A stretch of 64,000 bases of DNA, from positions 62,001-126,000 of the forward strand of contig JANYKN010000042.1 of NCBI GenBank assembly GCA_025361565.1, written 5' to 3'. How positions within the stretch are numbered: position 1 is the first letter of the stretch; each line of letters starts with the position of its first letter. The notes under the pieces were generated by a model. That model was not told the origin of the DNA. It ran no database searches and saw nothing but the letters and a program-made list of their open reading frames with translations. A program made the position numbers and the translations under genes. Below, in pieces: positions 7,732 through 17,656 of the stretch. Source of the stretch: Bacteroidota bacterium. Lineage in GTDB: Bacteria; Bacteroidota; Bacteroidia; Bacteroidales; NBLH01.

Positions 7732-8541
7732 TTATTGGAATGAACGGTTTTCTTTTGTTTTAATCCTTTCCAAAGCAAGCAAACTCATTTTACTGACCAA
7801 TTCATGATTGTCGTTGGTAGACATTTTAAGGCTTTCGGGAATACTTTTGCAAATCTGACCAAGGCTTCGCGCCGCCTCACATCTAATTGCAGGTTGTTTG
7901 TGATTATTTAAATATTGATTAAGAATAGTTTCGGTTTTGGCTAATGGAAAACTTTGAAGTGACCTGATGATTTTCCAAACTATTAAATCATCGGTTTTAT
8001 AGATATTGAGTAAGTTGATTAATGGCCTAAATGCTGACTTGTTTTCACCATTAAACGAGATAAAACCAATGGCATCAATAGCTTCAGAAAGAGCTTCTTT
8101 TTCCATATTAAGGATTGATTCCAGGATTGGATCCAGGGCGGCTTCACCAATTTTAATAATAGTCCTTGCAGCAATATCTCTGGGTAGGGGATAATTCCAT
8201 TTCTCAAAAGGCTTTTCGGGAAGCGTTTTGTGTTGGTTATTTCCGATTTTTCCGAATAACAAAATCAATTCATTTGCAGCAGGCTTTCCAATTTTGCCCA
8301 AAGCTTCCGAAATAGCAATTTTGGTATACAGAGCTTTTTCTTTTTTCAATGCTTCGACCAATGGAATTATAGCCGAATCAAGTTTTCTGTTTCCCAGGAT
8401 ATTGGCCGCAGCTGTTCTTTTTGTTGATTCTTTTGATTTCAGTAATTCAATGATTTCATTTTCGGATAAAGTTTCAATGGAAGATATTTCCTTGCCGGAA
8501 ACAAATCCACGCTTCTTCCATGATGGTTTTACTTTATCCAT
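7732..8541 (-). CDS. HEAT-repeat protein
   Basis: The 269-residue soluble protein is made mostly of PBS-lyase/HEAT-type helical repeats. Units can be seen at about 25-60 (ESTKRTAAANILGNRKLD), 62-95 (YTKIAISEALGKIGKPAANE), 110-150 (ARTIIKIGEAALDPILESI) and 200-240 (AIRCEAARSLGQICKSI). Such scaffolds mediate protein contacts. There is no signal peptide, and the partner is unknown. Confidence 0.75.
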   Translation of the reverse strand: MDKVKPSWKKRGFVSGKEISSIETLSENEIIELLKSKESTKRTAAANILGNRKLDSAIIPLVEALKKEKALYTKIAISEALGKIGKPAANELILLFGKIGNNQHKTLPEKPFEKWNYPLPRDIAARTIIKIGEAALDPILESILNMEKEALSEAIDAIGFISFNGENKSAFRPLINLLNIYKTDDLIVWKIIRSLQSFPLAKTETILNQYLNNHKQPAIRCEAARSLGQICKSIPESLKMSTNDNHELVSKMSLLALERIKTKENRSFQ

Positions 8542-8704
8542 TAATTGCCTACTTTTTCAGTTTAATTTGTTTGTTTCAATTCAATATAGTTTAATTTGGG
8601 TCTGCTGAGTTTTTAATATCTCCATGATATTAATTGTGATACAAATATTATTTGATGTCTAAGTGCATAGGAAAGCAGATAAAAATTCGAAATCGTGTGT
8701 TTCT

Positions 8705-8850
8705 AATCCTGAAAGGATTAAACTGTATAGTCCTGAAAGGGTTGAACCATTGTCTGTTCAACCCTTTCAGGGTTGTTGCATTCTATCATTCTTTCCACCG
8801 GTTTCACCGGCGGTTATTCATAGTTAAAGTCTTTCAGACTTTTTCAGCAG
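8705..8850. repeat. REP-like element with a perfect 16-bp inverted repeat
   Basis: CCTGAAAGGGTTGAAC at 8732-8747 is exactly complementary to 8756-8771 across an 8-nt loop. Further palindromes flank it: AATCCTGAAAGGATT, an ACCGGTTTCACCGG-type motif, and AGTCTTTCAGACT. The composition and order resemble the element at 3671-3850, so both probably belong to one family. Confidence 0.65.
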
Positions 8851-8979
8851 CCCCTATGTAGAAATAACGATTCGACAAGCGTTCGACTGAGCTCTCGCCG
8901 AAGTCTCAACATCCAGTAGCCAAGGGCTGTACACTGAGCCTGCCGAAGTGTTTTTCTAAACCAAAAGACAATAATTACT

Positions 8980-9028
8980 AATTTCCAATTTCTAGTTTCC
9001 AATTTCCAATTTCCAATTTCTAATTTCC
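8980..9028. repeat. Heptamer tandem array (AATTTCC-type), seven units
   Basis: Seven consecutive 7-bp units read AATTTCC, AATTTCT, AGTTTCC, AATTTCC, AATTTCC, AATTTCT and AATTTCC. The array ends three bases before the stop of the giant minus-strand gene. It is a simple-sequence repeat, possibly length-variable. Confidence 0.75.
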
Positions 9029-9031
9029 AAA

Positions 9032-12000
9032 CTACAAATACTTAACCAGTGCCCCCCATCTGTTATCTACTTTAAAGTTGTGTTTTAAATAATAATTTCC
9101 CAACAGAAAATGTGCCTTAATAACTTTAACGCCATTACTAGCCATTCTGGTGAAAAAATCTTCGACCATGGCGGAGCCGATTCCTCGTCCCTGCAAGGAT
9201 GAAATGATGGCACTACCATCCAGCAATACAACATTGTCCTCAAGAATTTTATAACAAAGGCCGCCAATAACCATGTCGTTTTCATCGGTTACTACAAAGT
9301 GCTGGTCCATTTTAGATATGGTTTTTGGGTAATTTACTTTATAGAATAGTTGGTATAATTGCCCTACTTCACTTGGTTCCAATGGTTCCCTAAAGTTGAA
9401 AACCACGCCATTTTTATCTTTTAATTGCGATCTGATAATTACCTGTTCTTTGGTATATGCTTTAATTTTTAAAATATCCAGCTTTTGTTCCTGCAGGATT
9501 TTAGGAAAAACCATTTTACTAAATATTGATTTATCATCCTGTGCTGTCATTAGGCTTTGCAAATCGGACAATTCAATAAATTGCATAGGCAGAATTTTTG
9601 GGTGATGGCGCATTTTATTGATCAAATCTTCAAATACCGCTTTGATGTTTTCATCCGCATTTTTAAAATAAGTCTGTCTAAACAAATAATATCTTACCAC
9701 TTGTGGATACTGTTGCAGCTTGTACAACTCATATAATTCAAAAATGGTTTGTTCTTTGGCACCTGCACTTGCCAAAGGGGTTTTTAATTCCCATCCGGTA
9801 TACCTGTCAATTGCACTATATAGCGACAATGGTAAGTAAAACTCAGAAGTCGATTTCATATATTCATTTAAATCATCGAGCAAATTTTTATCATCATCGT
9901 GGATAATCGGAGTATTCTCTAAATCGGTTTTTAGTTTTTCGAAAAAATTCAATGCATTCTCGTTGTCAAAAGCTTCAAAACAGGCATCAAATATCCAATT
10001 GATGTGTAAATGTTTTTTAGTCCACGGATAGTTGGCAATTGTTTTGTTGTAGAATTCGTGAACCATTGGGTTAACTAACGAAAGCGTGTTTTCGTAATAG
10101 GTCATTCCACTTAATGTAATAATACTGGCAGTTTCCCTGAAATCCATCACAGGTACCACTATATTGTTGGGAGATATGGAGCCAGGAACAATTCGCTGGT
10201 TGCTATTTTGCCAGGCCATAAAGAATATTGAAAACGCCTTGATAAATAATTTCCGCCACGAATTGGGTGCAATATTACCAGAAGTAAAATTATCAATCTC
10301 GGAATATTCACGTATTTTATCCCAAACAGTTAGTTCGCCAAGGAACTTTGTAGTTCTTATTCCAAATGTCAATCTTGAACAGCCTAGCGTAGGCAATGTT
10401 TTTGGCCCAAATGGATGGCCAGAAATGGATGAAAGCCAATAAAGCCCCTCATAGTTTGGCTTAGGTTTAACATCTTTATTAACTACCATATGCAATTCAA
10501 AATGCTTGCCTTGTATGGTGTTGATGCTTAATCTATAATGTCGGTTGTTGTAGAATGACATTAGCCGGCTAATCCACATTCCATTTTTTGGTACATGGAA
10601 TAAATTGAAATCCAATTCTTCAAAAGCTAGTATTACTGATTGATCAAGGAATAAAGCTTCGCTGAACAATTGTTTTATTTTATCAATTTCTGATTGAGTA
10701 ATCCCCGTTTCATATACAATCCGATAATCAAAATCTTCGGGTGTATATTTAGGCGTTTTAGCTTTTAACCGCTCATCGAAAATCCGGTAAAGATCAAAAA
10801 AGTAAAATTCAGCCAGTTGCGATAATTCAGGTTCTTCTTTGTGCAAAATCCAACTCGCCATTTCGGAACGAATTGAAATATAATACGAAAGATTGTTGCT
10901 TGCAAAGTTGAACAACAACTTAAGGATATTTTTAAATTGCTCCTTGATATTCTCAGAGGCTGGCCATGTTAGGTTTGTACGATAATAATGCATTCGTTTT
11001 CTTAGAGAAATCAAATGCTGTTTTCCAAAATTGCTTTGAGCAAATTTATTGATTGAATCTTCGGTCAAAAATGAAAGACCGCTATGAATAAATGCAGGAA
11101 ATGTTTTTGTAAAATCAGGATCGTGGTCTTCGAGCAAAAGTGTGCGATAAGCCAAAACCCGAACTTCTTCAGATTCATGGCATGAAAGTGCTTCAATTCT
11201 CCTACGTACAACGTTGGCAAGCCTTTCATCAAATGCGCCAAATATTTGCCCCAATTGTTTTGTCGATTGCATTGAAGTTTCTTGTTCGCAAAACAAAGCC
11301 CTCGAAATCAAATTGTTTATAAATTGGAGTTTTTGATCACCAAAGTCCTTTATCGAAGTAATTTCGTTGGGCAAGTATTTTTTATCAAGCTCCTTAAGCC
11401 GCATCACATGCGATGACATACTTTTGAGTGGCAAATCCCAACCATCCTTAACTGGAGCAAATTCTATAAATGCAGGATTTCCAATCCAAAGTTTAGGTTG
11501 CCTTGCAACTCGTCCCAGATCAATAGTGTTAATTGACGAACTGTATATCAAATCTCCGATTAAAAACTGGTGATCGTCAATTTTGCGGATAATCAGTTCA
11601 ATTTTTGTTTGACGGTTCAAAATACCTTTATTGGTAATCAGAATATCGTTTTCCAGAATACCTAAATCCCTGTAAAACCATCGTGGAATTACAAGTGTAA
11701 TATCTTTTAATTGAAGCTTGATGTGGTTCGATTGATATGAATTTTCAATTAATTCCTTGAAATTCCTCTCGATGGCTTTTCTGTTAAACGATCCTTTTGG
11801 TGTTATTTCTCCTTTTTCTGCCGAAAATTCACGATCAACAACTGAGAAGTTAATTACTCTTTCGTAAGTTGCCACATCTTTGTTGGCCGACATCACAATC
11901 TGGTGGAAATATTCGTTTAAATTGCCGTCAGCAATTGCTTTTTGAAGCAATGGATCATTATAATCCGGTACAATTAACAAAACATTGTATGGCCGTGCAT

Positions 12001-13618
12001 CCCCAACCAAAAACGTCTGCTTGATGCCGGGAACATCAGTGAATTTTTTTTCTACAGTTCTGGGAGCAACTGTTTGTCCTTTGTTGTTTTTATAAATGTC
12101 TTTTACCCGGTCAATTATTTCGTAAAAACCATCATCTGTTAATTTGAATATATCGCCTGTTTCAAGCCAATAATCCGTGTCGTTAAATTGAGGATATGGA
12201 ATACAATCACCTGGGCCTTTATCTTCTAGGTATGGGGCAACATAATGTCCGGAAAGTTTAAGTTCACCGGTTTTTAAAAGTTTTGAATATATGCCTGGCA
12301 AAAGCACACCGGTTGAATTTTTACGATATTGTCCGGGAGGAGTCATGGTTATTCCTCCGGTTCCTTCAGTCATTCCAAAGCCACTGCATAATAAAATGTT
12401 GTTTTTTTGAAAAAAGTTAAAAATTTTAGGATCCAGATAACCTGCTGCCGATAATCCCCAAGACAATCGACTTCCAACAACTGATCTTATAATATCTTCT
12501 TTGAATTTAGCAGTTTCACCTTTCGAAATACTTTCCTGGATATTATCATACATCTGCATCCACCTGATGGGAACACTTATAAACCCACTCGGATTTACTT
12601 TAGGAAGCAAAGTTAATAAAGTATCGGCAGATGTGTTGCCTGTAAAAGTATAAGTTCCTCTCCAGTATATCATTCCAAGCAATTCCAAAAATCTTCCAAA
12701 GGTGTGAAATAGTGGAAGGAAACACAGCAATACTTCTTTTCTTCCTACCTTGGGTAACGCAGCATGTCTGGCAAATCTTTTAGTAACCAAATTATATATC
12801 GAAAAAGAAACACCTTTTGGAATTCCCGTACTTCCCGAAGTAAACATGGTAGTTGCCACTTCGTTGATAGGTTTTATTCTTCGTTTATCCAGAATTTTTT
12901 GTACTTCATTTAAATCAAGGATAGTTGTGGCATTTCCAATAAAGTAAACATTTTCGTTTTCAATTTCAATATCCGGGTTTAAAGTAAAAATAATGAAATG
13001 GTGTTGTGTCTTTTTTCTTATTTGTTCAAGCGTATCAAGTTTTTCCGCGGTATCGCAAACGGCAATATTTATTTTTAACGAATCAAAAAGAGGAACAACA
13101 GTGTCTACTTTAAAATGAGTACTTATGGGCGTATCAAAAATATCGTAAAATAGGCAGGCTAAATCAGCTACCGCCGATTCCATGCAGTTGTCAGAAAAGA
13201 TTGCTACACGAGGATCGATTGGTACTTTACTGTAAAATACAGCAGCCATTTGCCTTAAATAAATATTGATTTGTTTATAGGTCCAAAAGCTTGGCTGATC
13301 TTTTGACATATCCTGAAAAAGAATATGTTGAGGAATATCTTTCACTCTTTGATCGAACATGTCGCGTAAAGAATATTCAGTATGTTGAATAATTTTGAAC
13401 ACTAAGTTTGCCCACTCTGTTTGGCTTTCTGAATCATTGAGTGCCTCAAGAAAATCAGGATGGGCTGATTTGTTAAGAAAATCAACCCAAACGGCTTTGT
13501 TTATTTCGTTTATTTGGCCAGCTTCGATTATTTTCTTAATCTCGTTTAATACAAATTGTGAATCACCAATTGCAACTTTGTTTTCAATAAATGATTCTAA
13601 AAATGTTGTTTTTTTCAT
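9032..13618 (-). CDS. Giant fusion: AMP-forming acyl-CoA synthetase, unassigned middle, GNAT acetyltransferase
   Basis: The 1528-residue protein has no signal peptide. Residues about 85-625 are a complete ANL adenylating enzyme: P-loop TSGSTGIPKG (260-269), GFGMTEGTGG (413-422), ETGD (486-489), RVKDIYKNNKGQ (504 on) and the C-terminal lysine motif ITPKGSFNRK (605-614). Residues about 640-1400 match nothing I know. They include a HEAT-like patch and PGSISPNNIVV, which faintly recalls a kinase catalytic loop. Residues about 1418-1528 are a GNAT domain with the acetyl-CoA motif QGRGIGSAM (from 1476). A self-contained acyl activation and transfer enzyme is inference. It is divergently transcribed from the UbiD-family gene. 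Confidence 0.8.
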   Translation of the reverse strand: MKKTTFLESFIENKVAIGDSQFVLNEIKKIIEAGQINEINKAVWVDFLNKSAHPDFLEALNDSESQTEWANLVFKIIQHTEYSLRDMFDQRVKDIPQHILFQDMSKDQPSFWTYKQINIYLRQMAAVFYSKVPIDPRVAIFSDNCMESAVADLACLFYDIFDTPISTHFKVDTVVPLFDSLKINIAVCDTAEKLDTLEQIRKKTQHHFIIFTLNPDIEIENENVYFIGNATTILDLNEVQKILDKRRIKPINEVATTMFTSGSTGIPKGVSFSIYNLVTKRFARHAALPKVGRKEVLLCFLPLFHTFGRFLELLGMIYWRGTYTFTGNTSADTLLTLLPKVNPSGFISVPIRWMQMYDNIQESISKGETAKFKEDIIRSVVGSRLSWGLSAAGYLDPKIFNFFQKNNILLCSGFGMTEGTGGITMTPPGQYRKNSTGVLLPGIYSKLLKTGELKLSGHYVAPYLEDKGPGDCIPYPQFNDTDYWLETGDIFKLTDDGFYEIIDRVKDIYKNNKGQTVAPRTVEKKFTDVPGIKQTFLVGDARPYNVLLIVPDYNDPLLQKAIADGNLNEYFHQIVMSANKDVATYERVINFSVVDREFSAEKGEITPKGSFNRKAIERNFKELIENSYQSNHIKLQLKDITLVIPRWFYRDLGILENDILITNKGILNRQTKIELIIRKIDDHQFLIGDLIYSSSINTIDLGRVARQPKLWIGNPAFIEFAPVKDGWDLPLKSMSSHVMRLKELDKKYLPNEITSIKDFGDQKLQFINNLISRALFCEQETSMQSTKQLGQIFGAFDERLANVVRRRIEALSCHESEEVRVLAYRTLLLEDHDPDFTKTFPAFIHSGLSFLTEDSINKFAQSNFGKQHLISLRKRMHYYRTNLTWPASENIKEQFKNILKLLFNFASNNLSYYISIRSEMASWILHKEEPELSQLAEFYFFDLYRIFDERLKAKTPKYTPEDFDYRIVYETGITQSEIDKIKQLFSEALFLDQSVILAFEELDFNLFHVPKNGMWISRLMSFYNNRHYRLSINTIQGKHFELHMVVNKDVKPKPNYEGLYWLSSISGHPFGPKTLPTLGCSRLTFGIRTTKFLGELTVWDKIREYSEIDNFTSGNIAPNSWRKLFIKAFSIFFMAWQNSNQRIVPGSISPNNIVVPVMDFRETASIITLSGMTYYENTLSLVNPMVHEFYNKTIANYPWTKKHLHINWIFDACFEAFDNENALNFFEKLKTDLENTPIIHDDDKNLLDDLNEYMKSTSEFYLPLSLYSAIDRYTGWELKTPLASAGAKEQTIFELYELYKLQQYPQVVRYYLFRQTYFKNADENIKAVFEDLINKMRHHPKILPMQFIELSDLQSLMTAQDDKSIFSKMVFPKILQEQKLDILKIKAYTKEQVIIRSQLKDKNGVVFNFREPLEPSEVGQLYQLFYKVNYPKTISKMDQHFVVTDENDMVIGGLCYKILEDNVVLLDGSAIISSLQGRGIGSAMVEDFFTRMASNGVKVIKAHFLLGNYYLKHNFKVDNRWGALVKYL

Positions 13619-13832
13619 TTTGAACTTCTTAATTTTAAAACTGTGAAGTTTTGTTCAAACTATAATAATCAATTACATTAATTCGAAATTGTAATAAATC
13701 AAATATAAAATAAATTTTCTTTACTTTGTTGAACAAATCAAGTCTATAAATGTATCACTAAATACGGATTTGATTAATTAGAAATTTTAGAATTGGAAGA
13801 AGTCAATAGAAATCAACAAAATATATATCAAT

Positions 13833-15749
13833 ATGGCATTTAAAGATTTAAGTAAATTTGTTGAAAAATTAGAAAGTTTAGGTGAATTGGTGAGAATAAA
13901 GGAATTTGTAAATCCTGTTCTCGAAATCTCCGAAATAACTGATAGGGTATCTAAAATGCCAGGTGGTGGAAAAGCTTTGTTGTTTGAAAATAACGGTACC
14001 GGTTTCCCCTTGCTGATCAATGCATTTGGTTCCGAAAAAAGAATTAATGTTGCCTTGGGTGTTGATAATTTAGATGATATTGGTAAAGAAATGGAAATTT
14101 TATTTAAAAACCTGACAGGCCCCAAAACCAACCTGTTTGATAAGTTCAAAATGATTCCCGAATTAGGGAAAATTGCAGATTTTATGCCAAAACTAGTCAG
14201 TGGCAGGGGAGCATCGCAAGAAGTTGTGCATTCAAATCCGGATTTAAATATTTTCCCTGTTTTGAAATGCTGGCCGGCTGATGGTGGGCGCTTTATCACT
14301 TTTCCGCTGGTCATAACCAAAGATCCTACAAATGGAATCCGTAATGTAGGAATGTACAGAATGCAGGTTTTCGAAAAAGATTTAACCGGTATGCATTGGC
14401 ATAAACATAAAGTGGGAGCAAGGCATTTTAACGAATATAAACAGCTTGGAAAAAAAATGCCAATTGCAGTTGTTCTGGGCGGAGATCCAATTTTAACTTA
14501 TTCGGCAACTGCTCCTTTGCCCGACAATATTGATGAATTTATGTTGGCTGGTTTTTTACGAAAACAAAATGTAAAACTGGTAAAAGCCATCAGTCAGGAT
14601 ATTGAAGTGCCTGCCGATGCCGATATCATTATTGAAGGATATGTTGATCCCACAGAAGATTTTATTTTAGAAGGCCCTTTTGGAGATCATACCGGATTTT
14701 ATTCACTGGCCGATTATTATCCAAAATTTCATGTAACCTGCATTACACATAAAAAAAATGCAATTTATCCTACTACTATTGTCGGAATTCCACCTCAAGA
14801 AGATGCGTGGCTTGGCAAAGCAACTGAACGGATTTTTTTGGCACCAATCCGTTTAAGCATGCTGCCCGAATTAGTTGACATGGATTTACCTGTTTATGGA
14901 GTTGCACACAATTTAACGCTTGTAAGTATTAAAAAGGATTTTGCTGGTCATGCTCTAAAAGTAATGAGTGCACTTTGGGGTGCTGGCCAAATGATGTTTA
15001 ACAAGGCTCTGGTTGTAGTCGATAGCAGTGTTGATGTACATGATTATATGCAAGTAGCCAACGCTTTTCTCGAAAATGTTAATCCGGCAAGTGATATACA
15101 TTTTAGCATGGGGCCTTTGGATATTCTTGATCATTCGTCATCGAAATATGCATTTGGAAGTAAACTTTGCATTGATGCTACCCCAAAGTTTAAAGAGGAA
15201 TTAACAACTAATCACACTTCAAATGATTCCGAATTACTAAAATTAGATGTGGATGCTATAAAATTAAAATTCAAGTTTATTGAAAGCATTCAAATTGCCT
15301 TTTCAAATCATAAATCCGGCATATTGTTTATTTCAGTTAAACAAGAAGGTAAGATATCAATGAAAGAAATGGTAGCGGAGTTATATCAACTAAATATGAT
15401 TGCAGGTGTTAAACTTTTGGTTTGTTTTGATTCGGAAGTAATTCTTACTGATATTCCATCATCAGTCTGGATATTGACCAATAATATTGATCCCAAAAGG
15501 GATTGTTCGTTTTATGATGGAAATGGGCAATCTTCATGCATGATGGTAGATGCAACAAAAAAAATAGCTGAATCTGATAAATTTGAGCGTGATTGGCCAA
15601 ACATTATAGTTTCGGACGAAAACACAATAAAAAAAATAGATTTACTTTGGCCGAAACTCAATTTAGGTAATTTTGTTAAATCGCCTTCTATCTATTATAA
15701 GCCTTTGGTTCCTATCGAAGGAGCTGTATTAAAAGAAAGGAAAAAGTAA
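13833..15749 (+). CDS. ubiD: UbiD-family prenylated-FMN decarboxylase, long form
   Basis: The product has 638 residues. Residues 1-460 are a full UbiD decarboxylase: EISEITDRVSKMPGGGKALL, GMYRMQV (Arg176), and the signature LEGPFGDHTGFYS around 279-291, which contributes acidic active-site residues. UbiD enzymes use prenylated FMN from UbiX to decarboxylate aromatic or unsaturated acids. In Bacteroidota the usual substrate is a menaquinone precursor. Residues 460-638 are an extra C-terminal region beyond the roughly 490-residue E. coli enzyme, as in the longer menaquinone-type members. No ubiX or mqn gene is nearby, so the substrate is inferred. Confidence 0.85.
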   Translation: MAFKDLSKFVEKLESLGELVRIKEFVNPVLEISEITDRVSKMPGGGKALLFENNGTGFPLLINAFGSEKRINVALGVDNLDDIGKEMEILFKNLTGPKTNLFDKFKMIPELGKIADFMPKLVSGRGASQEVVHSNPDLNIFPVLKCWPADGGRFITFPLVITKDPTNGIRNVGMYRMQVFEKDLTGMHWHKHKVGARHFNEYKQLGKKMPIAVVLGGDPILTYSATAPLPDNIDEFMLAGFLRKQNVKLVKAISQDIEVPADADIIIEGYVDPTEDFILEGPFGDHTGFYSLADYYPKFHVTCITHKKNAIYPTTIVGIPPQEDAWLGKATERIFLAPIRLSMLPELVDMDLPVYGVAHNLTLVSIKKDFAGHALKVMSALWGAGQMMFNKALVVVDSSVDVHDYMQVANAFLENVNPASDIHFSMGPLDILDHSSSKYAFGSKLCIDATPKFKEELTTNHTSNDSELLKLDVDAIKLKFKFIESIQIAFSNHKSGILFISVKQEGKISMKEMVAELYQLNMIAGVKLLVCFDSEVILTDIPSSVWILTNNIDPKRDCSFYDGNGQSSCMMVDATKKIAESDKFERDWPNIIVSDENTIKKIDLLWPKLNLGNFVKSPSIYYKPLVPIEGAVLKERKK

Positions 15750-15852
15750 TTAGAAATTAATTGGAAAGAACAATCGACCGGGGATGGATAAATTAAGACA
15801 TTCCCAATAAAACAAATATTATTTAATAGAGTTTATATTAGATAAAATTCAT

Positions 15853-15860
15853 TAATTTTG
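15853..15860 (+). promoter_or_regulatory. Candidate -7 box (TAATTTTG)
   Basis: This is an exact match to the Bacteroidota -7 consensus TAnnTTTG, 16 bases before the ATG at 15877. No good -33 TTTG lies at the right distance, so it is only moderately supported. Confidence 0.35.
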
Positions 15861-15876
15861 ATTAAAACTAATTCAA

Positions 15877-16554
15877 ATGATTCGCTACTTGATTGCATTC
15901 ATTCTTTTGCTCCCTGTTTTAGTTCAGGCACAAACAGACACCATCAAAGCCAAAAAAATCCAGTTTGATCAGGATTTCAAGTTCAAAGATGGAATATTTT
16001 TAAGTTTTGAAGATGTAAGACGAAATAATCCTATCCCCAAAGCACGTATAATTACAGACTTGAACTATAATGATTATGCATTTTTTGAAAAAGTTCTGGA
16101 AAATGGAGTTGTCCAGGTTCTTGATGAAATGGGGCAGCAACATGAGATGAACTCGAAGGAAATATGGGGTTTTAGTCAAAACGGCACGTTATTTATAAAA
16201 TGGAACGAAGAATTTAATCGTATTCCGATTTTTGGCAAGCTATGTCATTTTATCGCTGATAAAACCTTCATCGAAAATCGAAATGATCCCTATTACAATA
16301 GTTACAATTATTATAATCCTTACGGCAGTCCTTATTCACAGACAGTACAGACAGAACTCAGACAATATATATTAGATATGGAAACAGGGCAGGTAATGGA
16401 TTTTGATAGGGAAAATGTTGAAATTGTATTGGCTCGTGATAAAGAATTATATACAGAATATGTTAATTTGAAAAATAAGAAAAAAGAACAACTTAAATTT
16501 CTTTACCTTAGAAAATACAATGAGCGAAATCCATTTTATTTCATTACTGATTAA
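15877..16554 (+). CDS. Hypothetical secreted protein
   Basis: The 225-residue product has a signal peptide (MIRYLIAFILLLPVLVQAQ). The mature part is beta-rich, with a Tyr/Asn-rich loop around residues 140-155 (DPYYNSYNYYNPYGSPYS) and a basic, helical C-terminus (LKNKKKEQLKFLYLRKY). No family is recognised. The signal peptide places it in the periplasm or outer membrane. The next secreted protein follows after 87 bases. Confidence 0.6.
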   Translation: MIRYLIAFILLLPVLVQAQTDTIKAKKIQFDQDFKFKDGIFLSFEDVRRNNPIPKARIITDLNYNDYAFFEKVLENGVVQVLDEMGQQHEMNSKEIWGFSQNGTLFIKWNEEFNRIPIFGKLCHFIADKTFIENRNDPYYNSYNYYNPYGSPYSQTVQTELRQYILDMETGQVMDFDRENVEIVLARDKELYTEYVNLKNKKKEQLKFLYLRKYNERNPFYFITD

Positions 16555-16641
16555 TCTGCGTAGAAAAAAAGGTGCTCTTTACTCCAATCTCCAGAGCTTT
16601 CGCCTTAATTAGTTTATAATTTTTAGTAACGATAAAAAAAT

Positions 16642-17487
16642 ATGCATATGAGAAAATTTTTTGTTTTTATTTTAATATCAGTTTGGGCGTTCCCACTTTT
16701 AAGTCAGGATGCTGTTGCAGGAAAGGAAGACATTGAAAAGTTTTTTAAATCTAAAACGTATGTCGTTTTTGATGATAACTTATTTGGCAGTTATAACAAA
16801 GCAATTAAAAAAGCAATGGAAGATTATTGGACAATAACTCCCTTTGAATTTATTGATGCAACCAAATACAGCCAATTAAAAGGCAGTTATCGGAATTCAT
16901 TTATAATTAGAACCAAAGTGAATTTTGAAAAAGATAAATCAAAGACAAGTTATACTTTTTTGAGTATCATACTTGGAAGTAATAAATCCAGTCAAATGTC
17001 CAATATGCCTGATTTATGCTCTTTCCCTTTGTCATACTATAATGTGGATTACGATAAATATGAATATAAGATGGGAGCCATAGTAAAGTTTATGCAGAAC
17101 CATATTCTATTGACCCGCGAAAATCCGAAATTGGATTTGAAATATTACAATAGCAATAAGAGCGAATTAAAAGGGAAAACTCTTTATGTTTTACAAGATG
17201 AATTAGATACTGATGTGAATACGCTTGAAAAAATAAAACAGTTTTATAGTGGAAAAGTTGTTATTTCAACTGATGATGAAATCGAAAAAGTGATACACGA
17301 AAAAGATCCAAATGCTGTTTTTTTGCATAAAGTTGGCCCTTCGGAAGATGATGAGAAAATGCGGATTTATAAGCTTATTATGGGAGCTTCGGATGGTAAA
17401 TTGTATTATTTCGATTTTCATAAATATAAAAAAGGAAAAGCAGAAGATGCTTTCCTTTCAAGTGATTTTAAAAAATTATCGGATTAA
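16642..17487 (+). CDS. Hypothetical secreted protein
   Basis: The 281-residue product has an N-terminal signal peptide (RKFFVFILISVWAFPLLSQ). Translation may start at either Met1 or Met3 (16648). The mature region alternates alpha and beta (FFKSKTYVVFDDNLFGSY…, GKTLYVLQDELDTDV…, GKVVISTDDEIEKVIHEKD). That pattern suggests two similar alpha/beta halves, but I recognise no family. A strong terminator follows directly. Confidence 0.6.
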   Translation: MHMRKFFVFILISVWAFPLLSQDAVAGKEDIEKFFKSKTYVVFDDNLFGSYNKAIKKAMEDYWTITPFEFIDATKYSQLKGSYRNSFIIRTKVNFEKDKSKTSYTFLSIILGSNKSSQMSNMPDLCSFPLSYYNVDYDKYEYKMGAIVKFMQNHILLTRENPKLDLKYYNSNKSELKGKTLYVLQDELDTDVNTLEKIKQFYSGKVVISTDDEIEKVIHEKDPNAVFLHKVGPSEDDEKMRIYKLIMGASDGKLYYFDFHKYKKGKAEDAFLSSDFKKLSD

Positions 17488-17490
17488 AAA

Positions 17491-17516
17491 AAGGCGGGAA
17501 CTATCCCGCCTTTTTT
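17491..17516 (+). terminator. Rho-independent terminator (probably bidirectional)
   Basis: The stem GGCGGGA/TCCCGCC with loop ACTA is followed by six T, and an A-run precedes it. The symmetry lets it serve both the plus-strand gene ending at 17487 and the convergent peptidase gene ending at 17657. Confidence 0.9.
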
Positions 17517-17656
17517 AATTTGACAATTACCTTTTTCGACTTTGTTTTTTTTACTATGTGTTTATGTGGTAATTTTTTTAACTTTTCAGTACAGGTGCAA
17601 CATATTAAAATTAATTACTTTTAACTTAAAAAAGTAGAAATAATTATTAATCATAA

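Larger units (their letters stand above)
8542..9031. other. 490-base repeat-filled intergenic stretch
   Basis: No gene is seen. It contains a REP-like block (8705-8850), a TTCGACAAGC/CCGAAGTG-type repeat (8878-8950) whose word CACTGAGCCTGCCGAAGTG recurs with two changes at 63778-63796, and a heptamer tandem array (8980-9028). Confidence 0.6.
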
